A stretch of 64,000 bases of DNA, from the NCBI RefSeq assembly GCF_012272855.1, contig NZ_JAAXCQ010000012.1, positions 97,102-161,101 on the forward strand, written 5' to 3'. Numbering within the stretch: position 1 is the first letter of the stretch; each line of letters begins with the position of its first letter. The translations under genes were made by a program, and so were the position numbers. The notes under the pieces were generated by a model. It was not told the DNA's origin, did no database searches, and saw nothing but the letters and a program-made list of their open reading frames with translations. Below, in pieces: positions 45,747 through 55,885 of the stretch. The stretch comes from Arenibacter sp. 6A1. Lineage in GTDB: Bacteria; Bacteroidota; Bacteroidia; Flavobacteriales; Flavobacteriaceae.

Positions 45747-46859
45747 CTAATATGTTAAAATACTTCCCAACGAAAGCAAAACCATTGAAAGTACTGCTAA
45801 AATAAGAAACACTACGTTTAAAAACATATATTTAACAAATGTCATTATTCTGCCTTGGCCATAAAAGTAAAGCATAGCTATGTATAGGTATATTCCAAAG
45901 ATTAAAAGGAAAACTATATTGCTGCTTATGTTAAATGTGGTATCAATTAAAAGGCTTGTAATGAGCAATATAAATAACATTGATTGATTGTGAAAGCAAA
46001 AAATTAGATTATCGGTATAATTATATTTTTTCCTGACATACGTCATTAAAATGAACAAGGTAAATATTGGAAGTAAAAAGAATATTAAGAACGGTAGTCT
46101 CGATATAAGCGCCGTAATAAAACTTCCAGGTTGATTAAAAGCCTTTAGCAAGCCTTTTGTAGTTTTATAGGAAAGGAGGTTTTCCTTAGTGTTGGGGATA
46201 TTGTATTTCTGACGAAGTGCCTGAAAGGAATACACTTTTTCATTTCTAATAAGCGTGTTGTAAAAGTCGATCTTTTTAGTAAATCGGTTGAAGGTGTTTG
46301 TGTCTTTTATAGTTTCAAAATATGCGGCCGGATTGCGAAGTATCACCGAATCCTTACTTCTTTTATAATCAATTAAATTTCGAGTAGTGCTTAGGGAGTC
46401 TGAGGGGTTAACCCCTTTAGTGTTACTGCCGTTGTTGTCGAAATTCATTTCCGATATTCCGGAAAATAAAAAATTGCTATCATCGGAAGTGTTGATATTG
46501 TCAAGTTGAGTGTAATCTCCAGTTGCGTTTAGAAGTAAAAAGTATATTATTGATAGGCTCAGTAAAAACCGAAATGGATTTGTGAAACTGACTCTTTTTC
46601 CTAAAATGTAGTCTTTAGTTATCTTGCCAGGATGAAATAAGAGATAGGACAGGGTTCTTATTACTTTGGAGTCATAAGAAATTAAGGTGGAGAAGAATTC
46701 AGCAATATAAATTTTTAGGTTGAGTTTTTTTGTGCTGTTTTCTTGTGAGCAATTGGGGCAGAATTTATCACTGATGTCCAATGAATGGTCACAGTTTAGG
46801 CATTTTGTACCTCGATACTTTAATTTGTACCGCCCTTTCGGAGTCGTAATATGTTTCAT
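45747..46859 (-). CDS. DUF3667 membrane protein with zinc ribbon
   Basis: A 370-aa protein of unknown function. An N-terminal zinc ribbon (CLNCDHSLDISDKFCPNC, residues of about 20-37) is followed by a conserved stretch (LSYLLFHPGKITKDYILGKRVSFTNPFRFLLSLSI) typical of DUF3667 and about five membrane spans, mostly at the C-terminal end. It ends 11 bases before apaG. No enzymatic motif is seen. Confidence 0.8.
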   Translation of the reverse strand: MKHITTPKGRYKLKYRGTKCLNCDHSLDISDKFCPNCSQENSTKKLNLKIYIAEFFSTLISYDSKVIRTLSYLLFHPGKITKDYILGKRVSFTNPFRFLLSLSIIYFLLLNATGDYTQLDNINTSDDSNFLFSGISEMNFDNNGSNTKGVNPSDSLSTTRNLIDYKRSKDSVILRNPAAYFETIKDTNTFNRFTKKIDFYNTLIRNEKVYSFQALRQKYNIPNTKENLLSYKTTKGLLKAFNQPGSFITALISRLPFLIFFLLPIFTLFILMTYVRKKYNYTDNLIFCFHNQSMLFILLITSLLIDTTFNISSNIVFLLIFGIYLYIAMLYFYGQGRIMTFVKYMFLNVVFLILAVLSMVLLSLGSILTY

Positions 46860-46911
46860 AGGAATCCGATTTTAAAGATTGCAGATAGGAAACAGTCACT
46901 TTTTTGTGGTT

Positions 46912-48156
46912 TTAATTGGTTAAAGTGGTTGAGTTTGCCGAGCCTATACCTATAATACTGTCATATAAATCGCCAAATTTTCTATAGTAGACCATTATTA
47001 AATAATTGTTTTCCGTAAAATGAAAATTGCCAGATACTGTATTCAGTTCTATAGTCCCACCTTTATTTTCAACGACGTATTTGTAATTGTAGAAACCTTG
47101 TTTCATTTTTATCGTAGCCTCCATATATCCGCTGTCCTCATTGTACGTCATTTTGTTTTCTTCATTAAGAGCGTAGTTGTTGTATTTGCCATAAACATAT
47201 ACGTTGTTAAGACCTAATTCCTTAGAGTATGGTAAATAGAAGTGAACAAAAGAATATTCTGCTTCTGTAGAGTTGTTTTCTCCTTGGAGGGTTCTAATTG
47301 CAAAATCACCGTTGATATCAGGAAAATAGGTGTAAGGGTGCTTGTGTCTGTATTCGTTAGGAAAAAGGTAGTGCTCGTAAAGATCGTTCAGTGCTATTTT
47401 AGAAATGGCAGCACTGGGAGCTCTTAGGTCTTTGGTGTCAAAATTCAGATATTCATTGCCCCCAAAAAAACTGGTTTCCTTGTCGTACTTATAGCTTAAA
47501 GTGTTTCCTAAAATAAATTGAGGTGTAAGGTTGTACTTGGCTGTGGGCCATTGGTGGTTTTGTAATATGGCGACTTTAACCTCTTTTTTGGGGTTGACCA
47601 AGGAAATATCACTAGCGTTTATGGAAAATTGTACGCTTTGTTTTTCATTGAGGTAATTAAAGTCTCTGGAGCGTTTTATCTCGGATTGAACAGATACGAG
47701 GTCTTGGTAGACAATAAAACGTCTGGAAAATTGAAGCTCATCATAATTATTATAAATAGCGATTAAGTAATTTCCGCTCACCTTTAAACTAACGTGCTCA
47801 TTTGGAATGGAAAGCTTGTAGTTAGAGTATGGCTGTAAGGTAGAGTAACTGTTGTTGTAATCAGTGATTCGTTGGTTGTCCATGCCGTTCAGGTATTCGG
47901 ACTTGAGGAGGGCAGAGGGGGTCCAATCGTAATTACAATGGATAATTTTAAAATAATAGTCTTCTTCGTTAGCGAAAAGGTCATCAAATTCTAAAAATAT
48001 AGTGTCTCCTAATAACACTATGGGGAATTGGTCGTCAGTGTGGCCTTTGAAAATTATGGATTTAATATTCGATGGAGGATTTATTTCTTCTTGTACCTGA
48101 GCAGTAGATTGGTAGGTGCATAATAGAAATATTATCGTATAAAAATAGGATCGCAT
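46912..48156 (-). CDS. Type IX secretion system plug protein (DUF5103)
   Basis: A 414-aa protein with a signal peptide (cleavage near STAQ). It matches the DUF5103 family, whose member was shown to plug the SprA translocon of the type IX secretion system. Blocks seen are YYFKIIHCNYDWTPSALLKSEYLNG, QPYSNYKLSIPN, GNYLIAIYN and EYSFVHFYLPY. It belongs functionally with PorT (24287) and the type B sorting protein (61858). Confidence 0.87.
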   Translation of the reverse strand: MRSYFYTIIFLLCTYQSTAQVQEEINPPSNIKSIIFKGHTDDQFPIVLLGDTIFLEFDDLFANEEDYYFKIIHCNYDWTPSALLKSEYLNGMDNQRITDYNNSYSTLQPYSNYKLSIPNEHVSLKVSGNYLIAIYNNYDELQFSRRFIVYQDLVSVQSEIKRSRDFNYLNEKQSVQFSINASDISLVNPKKEVKVAILQNHQWPTAKYNLTPQFILGNTLSYKYDKETSFFGGNEYLNFDTKDLRAPSAAISKIALNDLYEHYLFPNEYRHKHPYTYFPDINGDFAIRTLQGENNSTEAEYSFVHFYLPYSKELGLNNVYVYGKYNNYALNEENKMTYNEDSGYMEATIKMKQGFYNYKYVVENKGGTIELNTVSGNFHFTENNYLIMVYYRKFGDLYDSIIGIGSANSTTLTN

Positions 48157-48264
48157 TTTATGATAATTTTACGTAAAGGTAATAAAAATGGCGGGTCAAA
48201 TATTTTAGCAAGTCTTAATCTCTAAATTTATGGGTAATAATTATGAAAACTTTCTTTTAAGTGC

Positions 48265-48272
48265 TAAATTTG
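48265..48272 (+). promoter_or_regulatory. Candidate -7 element for the nqr operon
   Basis: TAAATTTG matches TAnnTTTG and lies 33 bases before nqrA. No exact TTG at the -33 position. Confidence 0.35.
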
Positions 48273-48305
48273 CTCGAAATTTTGATAACCTAAGGTCTAC
48301 TAAAT

Positions 48306-49658
48306 ATGTCAAAAGACATTCGAATTAAAAAAGGCTTGAACATTAATCTTATTGGTGAAGCGGAAAAGATAACTTCCAAAGCTGTTTTAAGTAATGTTTA
48401 TGCGATTAATCTTCAGGATTTTCACGGTATTACACCTAAAATGTTAGTTAAGCAAGGGGCTGAGGTAAAGGCTGGACAACCACTTTTCTTTAATAAAGAT
48501 AAAGAGGATATGCTTTTTGTTTCTCCTGTGAGCGGCGAACTGGTTGAGGTAGTAAGAGGTGCAAGAAGAAGGATTTTAACTTTAAAGATTTTGGCCGATA
48601 AGAGCCAGGAATTTGTTGAGCACCAGACTATCGTGCCACAGAACGCTTCCACGGAAGAAATTAAAACGCTGCTTTTAAAATCTGGATGTTGGTCTTTTAT
48701 AAAACAAAGGCCATATGATATTATTGCGAATCCGGACGTTACTCCTAAGGCAATTTTTATCTCCGGATATGCGACGAGTCCATTGTCGGCAGATTTGGAT
48801 TATATTCTTCAAGGAAAAGAAAAGGAGCTGCAAGCTGCTATCGGTGCCTTGGCGAAATTGACTTCTGGGAAAGTACATGTTTCTGTGGGGAAAGGAAGTC
48901 AGTCTGTTCTTGAAGCTATGAGCGGTATTGAGCTACATAGAGTTTCAGGGCCGCATCCAGCTGGTTTGGTAGGTACTCAGATAAATAAAATTGATCCTAT
49001 TAATAAAGGAGAAGTTGTTTGGACTGTTACTCCACAAGATTTGGTGATTATTGGTGAGCTATTGCTGACCGGTAAATATAATGCCGAAAGAATAGTGGCA
49101 TTGGCAGGGTCTAGTGTGAAGGAACCAAAATATTATGCTACTAAAATAGGAGCGGAAATTGCAACATTCCTTTATGCTAGCGGTGTGAATACCGAAAACT
49201 TCAGACTTATCAATGGCGATGTGTTAACGGGTAGTCAAACTACACCTAATGGATATTTAGGGCATTATAATAGTACCGTTACGGCTATTCCTGAAGGAGA
49301 TGATTACGAGTTGTTTGGATGGAATAAACCGGTTTTTGATAAGATTTCAACAACAAGATCACTTACTTTTTCTTGGTTGACCCCAAATAAAAAATACGAT
49401 TTAAATACCAATACAAACGGAGAGCACAGAGCATTTGTGGTTACTGGAATGTATGAAAAGGTATTTCCATTAGATATTTATCCATTACAATTACTAAAAG
49501 CGTGTATGGTTAAAGATCTTGATGAAATGGAACAATTGGGACTTTATGAAGTAGCGCCTGAAGATTTTTCTCTAACGGAGTTTATTTGCATCTCTAAGCA
49601 GCCCCACCAACAAATCATCAGGGAAGGTTTGGATTTATTATATAAAGAAATAGGATAA
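48306..49658 (+). CDS. nqrA: Na+-translocating NADH:quinone reductase subunit A
   Basis: A 450-aa peripheral cytoplasmic subunit of the sodium-pumping Nqr complex. Family blocks: IKKGLNINLIGEAEK at the start, PVSGELVEVVRGARRRIL, WSFIKQRPYDIIANPDVTPKAIFISG, SGPHPAGLVGTQINKIDPI and GDVLTGSQTTPNGYLGHYNST. First gene of six nqr genes packed with gaps of 2-25 bases. Confidence 0.96.
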   Translation: MSKDIRIKKGLNINLIGEAEKITSKAVLSNVYAINLQDFHGITPKMLVKQGAEVKAGQPLFFNKDKEDMLFVSPVSGELVEVVRGARRRILTLKILADKSQEFVEHQTIVPQNASTEEIKTLLLKSGCWSFIKQRPYDIIANPDVTPKAIFISGYATSPLSADLDYILQGKEKELQAAIGALAKLTSGKVHVSVGKGSQSVLEAMSGIELHRVSGPHPAGLVGTQINKIDPINKGEVVWTVTPQDLVIIGELLLTGKYNAERIVALAGSSVKEPKYYATKIGAEIATFLYASGVNTENFRLINGDVLTGSQTTPNGYLGHYNSTVTAIPEGDDYELFGWNKPVFDKISTTRSLTFSWLTPNKKYDLNTNTNGEHRAFVVTGMYEKVFPLDIYPLQLLKACMVKDLDEMEQLGLYEVAPEDFSLTEFICISKQPHQQIIREGLDLLYKEIG

Positions 49659-49661
49659 AAG

Positions 49662-50930
49662 ATGAGCTTAAAAAGTAATTTACATAACCTTAGGGAGAAA
49701 TATAAGGGTAAAAAGATGGCTCCGGCCTTTAATGCGTTGCATACTTTTTTATATACTCCAAATGAAACTACGCACTCAGGCGGACATATTCGTGCCGTGG
49801 ATGATTTGAAGCGTACGATGAATACGGTAATCATGGCGTTAGTGCCAGTGCTTATCTTTGGTATTTTTAATGCAGGATATCAGCATTATGCTGCCGTAGA
49901 TGCTGCTAATGGCATTATTCGTCAAGCATCTCTTTTTGGTAATTTTATTACCTGGGAGAATTTTTTAATGGGAGCATGGACAGTATTGCCTTTGGTAATT
50001 GTGTCCTATGTTGTGGGTCTTGTCGTAGAGTTTATATTCGCGGTAATTAAAGGTCACGAAGTAGAAGAAGGGTATTTGGTTACCGGTATGTTAGTGCCGT
50101 TGATCGTTCCTATAGATACGCCATTATGGATGTTGGCCGTAGCTGTTGTCTTTGGAGTAGTTATTGGAAAAGAAGTTTTTGGTGGTACTGGGATGAATAT
50201 TCTAAACCCAGCATTGACTATTAGAGCTTTCTTGTTCTTTGCTTATCCTACTTGGATGAGTGGTGATAAGGTTTGGGTACATCAAGCAGTTGAAAAAGCA
50301 GGAGGGCCTGATGCTATCTCTGGAGAAACTATCTTAGGGTTTTTAGCACAAGGAAAAGGATCTGAAATGACTTATTCTGTCTCGGATATGTTTTTCGGAT
50401 TTATCCCAGGTTCTGTAGGGGAAACTTCTACGCTCCTTATTTTGTTAGGAGGGTTGTTCTTAATCTTTACTAAGATCGCTAGCTGGAGAATTATGGTGAG
50501 TGCCGTTGCCGGAGCTTTGGTTATGGGACTTATATTTAATGGTGCAGCAGAACTAGGTTGGATCGCAGAAACGTCTAAGTTTTATGGTTTGATGAGCTTT
50601 GAGTTCTGGAAGCACTTACTTGTAGGTGGTTTGGCTTTTGGTATTGTATATATGGCTACTGATCCTGTTACTGGTTCTCAAACGGATAAAGGGAAATGGA
50701 TATATGGATTCTTTATCGGATTTATTTCAGTAATGATCAGAGTGTTTAACCCAGCTTATCCAGAAGGAGTGTTCTTGGCTATCTTGTTAATGAACGTTTT
50801 TGCTCCTACTATTGATCACTACGTGGTTAGAGCAAACGTTAATAAAAGAATGAAGCGTCTTCAAGCTAGTGCAGATTTGGCCGGAGGAGCTCATGGAAAA
50901 GCAAAAGAATTAAAAGCAGAAACAGTATAA
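49662..50930 (+). CDS. nqrB: Na+-translocating NADH:quinone reductase subunit B
   Basis: A 422-aa membrane subunit with about ten spans. FMN is attached by a phosphoester bond to a Thr in the PGSVGETSTL motif (about residue 250). The subunit also binds riboflavin and lies on the sodium pathway. The conserved MGAWTVLPLVIVSY and FGGTGMNILNPALTIRAFLFF blocks are seen. The attachment is made by ApbE, encoded downstream. Confidence 0.96.
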   Translation: MSLKSNLHNLREKYKGKKMAPAFNALHTFLYTPNETTHSGGHIRAVDDLKRTMNTVIMALVPVLIFGIFNAGYQHYAAVDAANGIIRQASLFGNFITWENFLMGAWTVLPLVIVSYVVGLVVEFIFAVIKGHEVEEGYLVTGMLVPLIVPIDTPLWMLAVAVVFGVVIGKEVFGGTGMNILNPALTIRAFLFFAYPTWMSGDKVWVHQAVEKAGGPDAISGETILGFLAQGKGSEMTYSVSDMFFGFIPGSVGETSTLLILLGGLFLIFTKIASWRIMVSAVAGALVMGLIFNGAAELGWIAETSKFYGLMSFEFWKHLLVGGLAFGIVYMATDPVTGSQTDKGKWIYGFFIGFISVMIRVFNPAYPEGVFLAILLMNVFAPTIDHYVVRANVNKRMKRLQASADLAGGAHGKAKELKAETV

Positions 50931-50932
50931 TC

Positions 50933-51685
50933 ATGGCAGTTAATACAGAAAAAAATAGTTACACAATTATGTTCGCCGCTATTATGGTGATCGTAGTTGG
51001 GTCGCTTTTAGCATTTTTCGCATCATCCTTGAAAGAAAGAATTGGTGAAAACGAAAGACTGGAAAAGCAACAAAATATTCTTTACGCCATGGGTGTAAAT
51101 GAGAATGAAGACGAAGGAAGCGTTAATTTTGTTTCAACAGATAAAGTAGCTGGTGAGTTTTCTAAATATATCAAAGACCAACTAGTGATCGAAGGAGAGA
51201 GTATTACTTCGGATCCTAATGCTTATTTGATCGATTTAAAAGCAGAAGAAACCAGAGCAAAAAACGGAAAGACAAGGAGGTTGCCTGTTTTTATCGGAGA
51301 AAAAGATGGGAAGAAGAATTACATTATTCCTATGCGTGGTAAAGGATTATGGGATGCTATTTGGGGCTTTGTAGCCTTAGATGAAACCATGGTAGTTCAA
51401 GGAGTGTATTTTGACCATAAAGGAGAAACTCCAGGGCTTGGTGCAAATATTAAGCAACGTTATTTTATGGATGATTTTATTGGGGAGTCTATCCTTGATA
51501 ATGATCGTTATGCTGGTATTGCCGTGGCAAAAGGAAATAATGATCCTACCAATGAAGACAAAGACGATAATGAAGTTGATGCATTGGCAGGTGCAACCAT
51601 TACAGGTGACGGCTTATCTGCGATGATCAAAGAAAGCGTAAACCTTTATAAACCTTATTTGGAAACCATAAGAGTTAAAAATTAA
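50933..51685 (+). CDS. nqrC: Na+-translocating NADH:quinone reductase subunit C
   Basis: A 250-aa subunit with one N-terminal membrane span (residues of about 11-29) and an FMN-binding domain in the periplasm. The FMN-attachment Thr sits in ALAGATITGDGLS at about residue 223. The GKGLWDAIWGFVALD and HKGETPGLGANI blocks are typical. Two bases after nqrB. Confidence 0.95.
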   Translation: MAVNTEKNSYTIMFAAIMVIVVGSLLAFFASSLKERIGENERLEKQQNILYAMGVNENEDEGSVNFVSTDKVAGEFSKYIKDQLVIEGESITSDPNAYLIDLKAEETRAKNGKTRRLPVFIGEKDGKKNYIIPMRGKGLWDAIWGFVALDETMVVQGVYFDHKGETPGLGANIKQRYFMDDFIGESILDNDRYAGIAVAKGNNDPTNEDKDDNEVDALAGATITGDGLSAMIKESVNLYKPYLETIRVKN

Positions 51686-51688
51686 ACA

Positions 51689-52336
51689 ATGGCACTACTT
51701 TCAAAAAAAGATTCTAGACTTATTCTAGATCCATTAGCAGATAATAACCCTATTACCATTCAGGTATTGGGTATTTGTTCCGCATTGGCAATTACAGCAG
51801 AACTTAAAGCCTCAATCGTAATGGCATTGTCCGTTGTGTTTGTATTGGGCTTCGGAAATGTTGTTATTTCCTTGATGAGAAATATAATTCCTTCGAAAAT
51901 CAGAATTATTGTTCAATTGGTGGTGGTAGCTACCTTGGTAATTATTGTAGACCAAGTGTTAAAAGCCTTTGCTTATGAATTGAGTAAAACTCTTTCTGTT
52001 TTCATCGGATTGATCATTACTAACTGTATTATTATGGGACGTTTTGAGGCCTTCGCTTTGGCGAATGGACCATGGAAATCTTTCCTAGATGGAATTGGTA
52101 ACTCTGCCGGATACGGTTTGATCCTTGTGATTATCGGTTTCTTTAGAGAGCTTTTGGGATCAGGTACCTTATTAGGTATTAAGGTTCTAGGAGATCCTAT
52201 CGAAAAAACTGGTCTATATGCTATTGGGTACGAAAACAACGGGTTTATGTTGTTGTCGCCTATGGCGTTAATAGTAGTTGGTATCATTATATGGGTACAA
52301 CGCTCGCGTAACAAAGCATTAATAGAAGAAAACTAG
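51689..52336 (+). CDS. nqrD: Na+-translocating NADH:quinone reductase subunit D
   Basis: A 215-aa integral membrane subunit with six spans. The NNPITIQVLGICSALAIT start, TNCIIMGRFEAFALANGPWKSFLDGIGN and RELLGSGTLLG blocks match NqrD. Together with NqrE it holds an iron-sulfur centre between the inverted halves. Confidence 0.96.
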   Translation: MALLSKKDSRLILDPLADNNPITIQVLGICSALAITAELKASIVMALSVVFVLGFGNVVISLMRNIIPSKIRIIVQLVVVATLVIIVDQVLKAFAYELSKTLSVFIGLIITNCIIMGRFEAFALANGPWKSFLDGIGNSAGYGLILVIIGFFRELLGSGTLLGIKVLGDPIEKTGLYAIGYENNGFMLLSPMALIVVGIIIWVQRSRNKALIEEN

Positions 52337-52361
52337 TAGTCATTATTAAGAAAAGAATGTT

Positions 52362-53099
52362 ATGTTAGAACATGTAGAATTATTTTTTAAATCCATATTC
52401 ATAGATAATATGGTATTTGCCACGTTCTTAGGAATGTGTTCTTACCTTGCCGTTTCTAAAAAAGTGACTACTGCAGTAGGTTTGGGAGCCGCAGTAATAT
52501 TTGTACTTGCGGTTACGGTACCCCTTAACTGGTTGTTAGATCAGTATCTTTTAAGAAGTGGGGCCTTGGCTTGGTTAGGGCCAGAATATGCCGATTACGA
52601 CCTAAGCTTTTTATCCTTTATTTTGTTTATTGCTACCATCGCAACAATGGTACAGTTGGTGGAAATAGTGGTAGAAAAGTTTTCTCCTGCACTTTACAAT
52701 TCCTTAGGAATATTTTTACCCTTAATTGCGGTAAACTGTGCTATTCTTGGTGGATCATTGTTTATGCAGTCTAGAGATATTCAATCTTTAGGGTTAGCTT
52801 TTAACTACGGCTTGTCTTCAGGAATTGGTTGGTTCCTTGCTATTTTAGCAATTGCTGCCATTCGTGAAAAAATACGCTATTCTAATGTGCCAGCACCGCT
52901 AAGAGGTCTTGGTATTACCTTCATTATAACCGGACTTATGGCTATTGGTTTTATGAGTTTCGGAGGTATGCTTACTGGTGGTGATGAAGCTCCAGCAGAG
53001 GTTGAAAAGAATACCGCTCAGAAAACCGAAGAAGTTAAAACGATTAAAGAAGCTGATGAGAATTCAGTTTCATACAACAATGCTATAATAAACGAGTAA
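52362..53099 (+). CDS. nqrE: Na+-translocating NADH:quinone reductase subunit E
   Basis: A 245-aa integral membrane subunit. Typical blocks: [50 protein letters not shown] and [18 protein letters not shown]. Longer than the usual length of about 200 aa because of a charged C-terminal tail (about 45 residues, rich in Glu, Lys and Ala) after the last span. The tail is likely disordered. Confidence 0.95.
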   Translation: MLEHVELFFKSIFIDNMVFATFLGMCSYLAVSKKVTTAVGLGAAVIFVLAVTVPLNWLLDQYLLRSGALAWLGPEYADYDLSFLSFILFIATIATMVQLVEIVVEKFSPALYNSLGIFLPLIAVNCAILGGSLFMQSRDIQSLGLAFNYGLSSGIGWFLAILAIAAIREKIRYSNVPAPLRGLGITFIITGLMAIGFMSFGGMLTGGDEAPAEVEKNTAQKTEEVKTIKEADENSVSYNNAIINE

Positions 53100-53101
53100 A
53101 A

Positions 53102-54409
53102 ATGATATTAGCTACAAGTACACTTGGTACAATAATTATTACGGTAGTTGCTTTTATGGTACTACTGTTATTGTTGGTCGCTCTTTTACTTTTTACAAAA
53201 GAAAAGTTGTCACCATCAGGACCGGTAACCATTACGATAAATGGTGAAAAGAAAATAGAAGTTGGTTCAGGGGGATCTTTGTTATCTACCTTAGGGAATC
53301 AGAAAATATTCCTTCCTTCAGCATGTGGAGGTGGGGGTACCTGTATTCAGTGCGAATGCCACGTGCTTTCTGGAGGTGGTGAAGCATTACCTACCGAAAC
53401 ACCACACTTTTCTAAAAAGGAATTAACCCATGGAGCGCGTTTGGCTTGTCAGGTAAAGGTGAAACAAGACATGGATATTACCATACCTGAAGAAGTTTTT
53501 GGTATTAAAAAATGGCAAGGTACCGTTGTTCGGAACTATAATGTTGCTTCCTTTATTAAGGAATTTGTAGTCGAAATCCCGGAGGATATGGGCTATAAAG
53601 CTGGTGGGTATATTCAAATTGAAATACCACCATGTGAGGTGAAATTCTCAGAAATGGATATCACTGCACATCCAGAGGAGCACGAAACGCCAGACAAGTT
53701 TCAAGCAGAATGGGATAAGTTTAACCTATGGCCTTTGGTGATGAAGAACCCGGAGACTGTAGAAAGAGCTTACTCTATGGCTTCTTACCCAGCGGAAGGA
53801 AGAGAAATTATGCTAAACGTTCGTATCGCTACTCCGCCATGGGATAGAGCTAAAAACGGTTGGATGGATGTAAATCCTGGTATCGCTTCTTCGTATATCT
53901 TTAACTTGAAAAAAGGAGATCCTGTTACTATTTCAGGACCTTATGGAGAATTCTTTATCAATGAATCTGAGTCAGAAATGCTTTATGTAGGTGGTGGAGC
54001 AGGTATGGCACCAATGAGATCTCATTTATATCACTTGTTTAATACCTTAAAGACGAACCGTAAGGTTACTTATTGGTACGGTGGTAGATCTAAGAGAGAA
54101 TTATTTTACCTAGATCATTTCTATAGATTAGAGAAGGAATTCCCTAACTTTAAATTCTATTTGGCACTTTCAGAGCCATTACCAGAAGATAACTGGAAGG
54201 TAAAGGAAAATATAGATGCCCCAGGGGATGGATTTGTTGGATTTATTCACAATTGTGTAATTGAAAACTACCTTAACCATCACGAATCTCCAGAAGATAT
54301 TGAATTGTACTTCTGTGGACCTCCATTGATGAACAAAGCTGTTCAGAAAATGGGTGAAGATTTCGGTATCCCAGATGAGCATATCAGATTTGACGATTTT
54401 GGTGGATAA
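53102..54409 (+). CDS. nqrF: Na+-translocating NADH:quinone reductase subunit F
   Basis: A 435-aa electron-input subunit. An N-terminal span (residues of about 5-28) precedes a 2Fe-2S domain with Cys in [14 protein letters not shown] and a fourth in LACQVK. A ferredoxin-reductase domain follows: [11 protein letters not shown] binds FAD, and [12 protein letters not shown] and [14 protein letters not shown] bind NADH. It passes electrons from NADH into the complex. Followed by two hairpins. Confidence 0.97.
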   Translation: MILATSTLGTIIITVVAFMVLLLLLVALLLFTKEKLSPSGPVTITINGEKKIEVGSGGSLLSTLGNQKIFLPSACGGGGTCIQCECHVLSGGGEALPTETPHFSKKELTHGARLACQVKVKQDMDITIPEEVFGIKKWQGTVVRNYNVASFIKEFVVEIPEDMGYKAGGYIQIEIPPCEVKFSEMDITAHPEEHETPDKFQAEWDKFNLWPLVMKNPETVERAYSMASYPAEGREIMLNVRIATPPWDRAKNGWMDVNPGIASSYIFNLKKGDPVTISGPYGEFFINESESEMLYVGGGAGMAPMRSHLYHLFNTLKTNRKVTYWYGGRSKRELFYLDHFYRLEKEFPNFKFYLALSEPLPEDNWKVKENIDAPGDGFVGFIHNCVIENYLNHHESPEDIELYFCGPPLMNKAVQKMGEDFGIPDEHIRFDDFGG

Positions 54410-54424
54410 CCATTAAAATTTTAG

Positions 54425-54456
54425 AGACCTGCACGGTATCAAAACTGTGTAGGTCT
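54425..54456 (+). terminator. First hairpin after nqrF
   Basis: AGACCTGCAC and GTGTAGGTCT pair with one G-T. Weak T-run follows. It may stabilise the nqr transcript. Confidence 0.5.
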
Positions 54457-54472
54457 TATAATAATATAAAGG

Positions 54473-54500
54473 ACCGATGTATTTTACATCGGTTTTTTTT
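54473..54500 (+). terminator. Terminator of the nqr operon
   Basis: ACCGATGTA and TACATCGGT form a perfect stem, followed by eight Ts. Confidence 0.85.
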
Positions 54501-54516
54501 GTCTTAATTTTGTAGT

Positions 54517-54879
54517 ATGAGTACACCTTTGACAGAGCAGGAATTGCATAATTTGGCCATGAATATTGTTGGCAAGCACTTAGAGGCAAATGGCTTTGAG
54601 TTTATGGGAATTAATAGTCAGCCCAAGAAAAATCCCCAATATGTTTGTTTAAAAGACAAGCAATTGTTTTTTATCGTAGTGAGGGCTGTGGCCTATCCTC
54701 ACGATCCTAAGGATTATGATCCGGCCTTGATGAATAAGATGAAGGAGCATGCCGAGAAACACCAGGCAGAAGCCTTTTATGCTGGCGTGGGATTGTATAA
54801 CGCTACAGATAAAGATTTGCCTGTTTATTTAAACCAAGATTATATTGAAGATTATGAGGGACTTATTAAAATATCCTAA
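54517..54879 (+). CDS. Small conserved protein of unknown function next to nqr/apbE
   Basis: A 120-aa soluble protein with no signal peptide or membrane span. The middle (NPQYVCLKDKQLFFIVVRAVAYP) has the alternating strand pattern of a small alpha/beta fold that distantly recalls nuclease-like domains, but no active-site signature is convincing. Relatives are often auto-annotated as an Nqr subunit F homologue only because of their position (from memory); the sequence shows no flavin or FeS site. It starts just after the nqr terminator and overlaps apbE by 26 bases. Function not recognised. Confidence 0.7.
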   Translation: MSTPLTEQELHNLAMNIVGKHLEANGFEFMGINSQPKKNPQYVCLKDKQLFFIVVRAVAYPHDPKDYDPALMNKMKEHAEKHQAEAFYAGVGLYNATDKDLPVYLNQDYIEDYEGLIKIS

Positions 54880-55885
54880 AAGGCTTTTAGGTCTAGGAGT
54901 GTTATTTATTGTTATGGTGCTAGGCTGTGGCGAAAAGAATCAATTGGTTAAAAATGTTCATTCTGGGGAAGCCTTGGGAACTTCATATAATCTTATTTTT
55001 ATTTCAGATAACGAGTTAAACCTGGAAAAAGAAATAGATTCTATTTTTGAGGTGGTTAATCTTTCTATGTCTACCTATATGCCAAATTCTGATATCTCTA
55101 AGATTAATAAAGGAGATTCTACCCTAGTGGTAGAGCATATGTTTCAGGAGGTGTTTAACTTGTCTAAAGCTATTTATGAGAAAACCGATGGATATTTCGA
55201 TCCTACAGTAGGGTCCCTTGTAAATGCCTGGGGTTTTGGGCCGGGTGAACAGTTGGCATTGGACAGTGTTAAAGTTGATAGTTTATTGGAATATGTCGGA
55301 TTTAATAAGGTCTTACTTACAGTTGAAAACAAAATAAAAAAGAAGGATCCAAACATTTATTTTGATTTCAATGCTATCGCTAAGGGCTATTCTATCGATA
55401 GATTAGCGGTAATGTTAGATCGGAAAGGAATAACAAATTACCTATTGGAAGTAGGTGGAGAACTGGTTGCTAAAGGTGAAAATACCATTAAGAAAAAACA
55501 GTGGCTAGTGGCTGTAGACGATCCACAAATGGGAGAAAACAGAACGTCCAAGAGGTTAGTTAACCTTAAAGATAGGGCTATGGCTTCTTCTGGAAATTAC
55601 AGGAAATATAGGGTCGATAAACATACTGGAGAGAAATATGTACACACCATAGATCCAAAATCCGGTTTTACTAAAAATTCAAATATCTTGGCCGCTACCG
55701 TAGTCGCCGAGAATTGTGCTACCGCCGATGCTTTTGCTACGGGCTTTATGGCAATGGATCTTGAACAGTCTAAAGCTATTTTGGAAGGTCAAAATAATCT
55801 AGAAGGATATATTATTTATATCGGTGAAAATGGGAATACCCAAGAATATATGACCGAAGGCTTTAAAGAGATGATCTTAGAGTAA
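54854..55885 (+). CDS. apbE: FAD:protein FMN transferase (ApbE) lipoprotein
   Basis: A 343-aa lipoprotein (VLGC lipobox) on the periplasmic side. It attaches FMN to Thr residues of NqrB and NqrC. Motifs: MGTSYN-like GTSYNLIFIS, the LSMSTYMPNSDIS loop, DPTVGSLVNAWGFGPG, YLLEVGGELVAKG, and ATADAFATGFMAMD with Asp residues that bind Mg. The ATG at 54854 was chosen over an in-frame TTG nine bases earlier. It abuts the stop of the convergent methyltransferase gene. Confidence 0.94.
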   Translation: MRDLLKYPKRLLGLGVLFIVMVLGCGEKNQLVKNVHSGEALGTSYNLIFISDNELNLEKEIDSIFEVVNLSMSTYMPNSDISKINKGDSTLVVEHMFQEVFNLSKAIYEKTDGYFDPTVGSLVNAWGFGPGEQLALDSVKVDSLLEYVGFNKVLLTVENKIKKKDPNIYFDFNAIAKGYSIDRLAVMLDRKGITNYLLEVGGELVAKGENTIKKKQWLVAVDDPQMGENRTSKRLVNLKDRAMASSGNYRKYRVDKHTGEKYVHTIDPKSGFTKNSNILAATVVAENCATADAFATGFMAMDLEQSKAILEGQNNLEGYIIYIGENGNTQEYMTEGFKEMILE

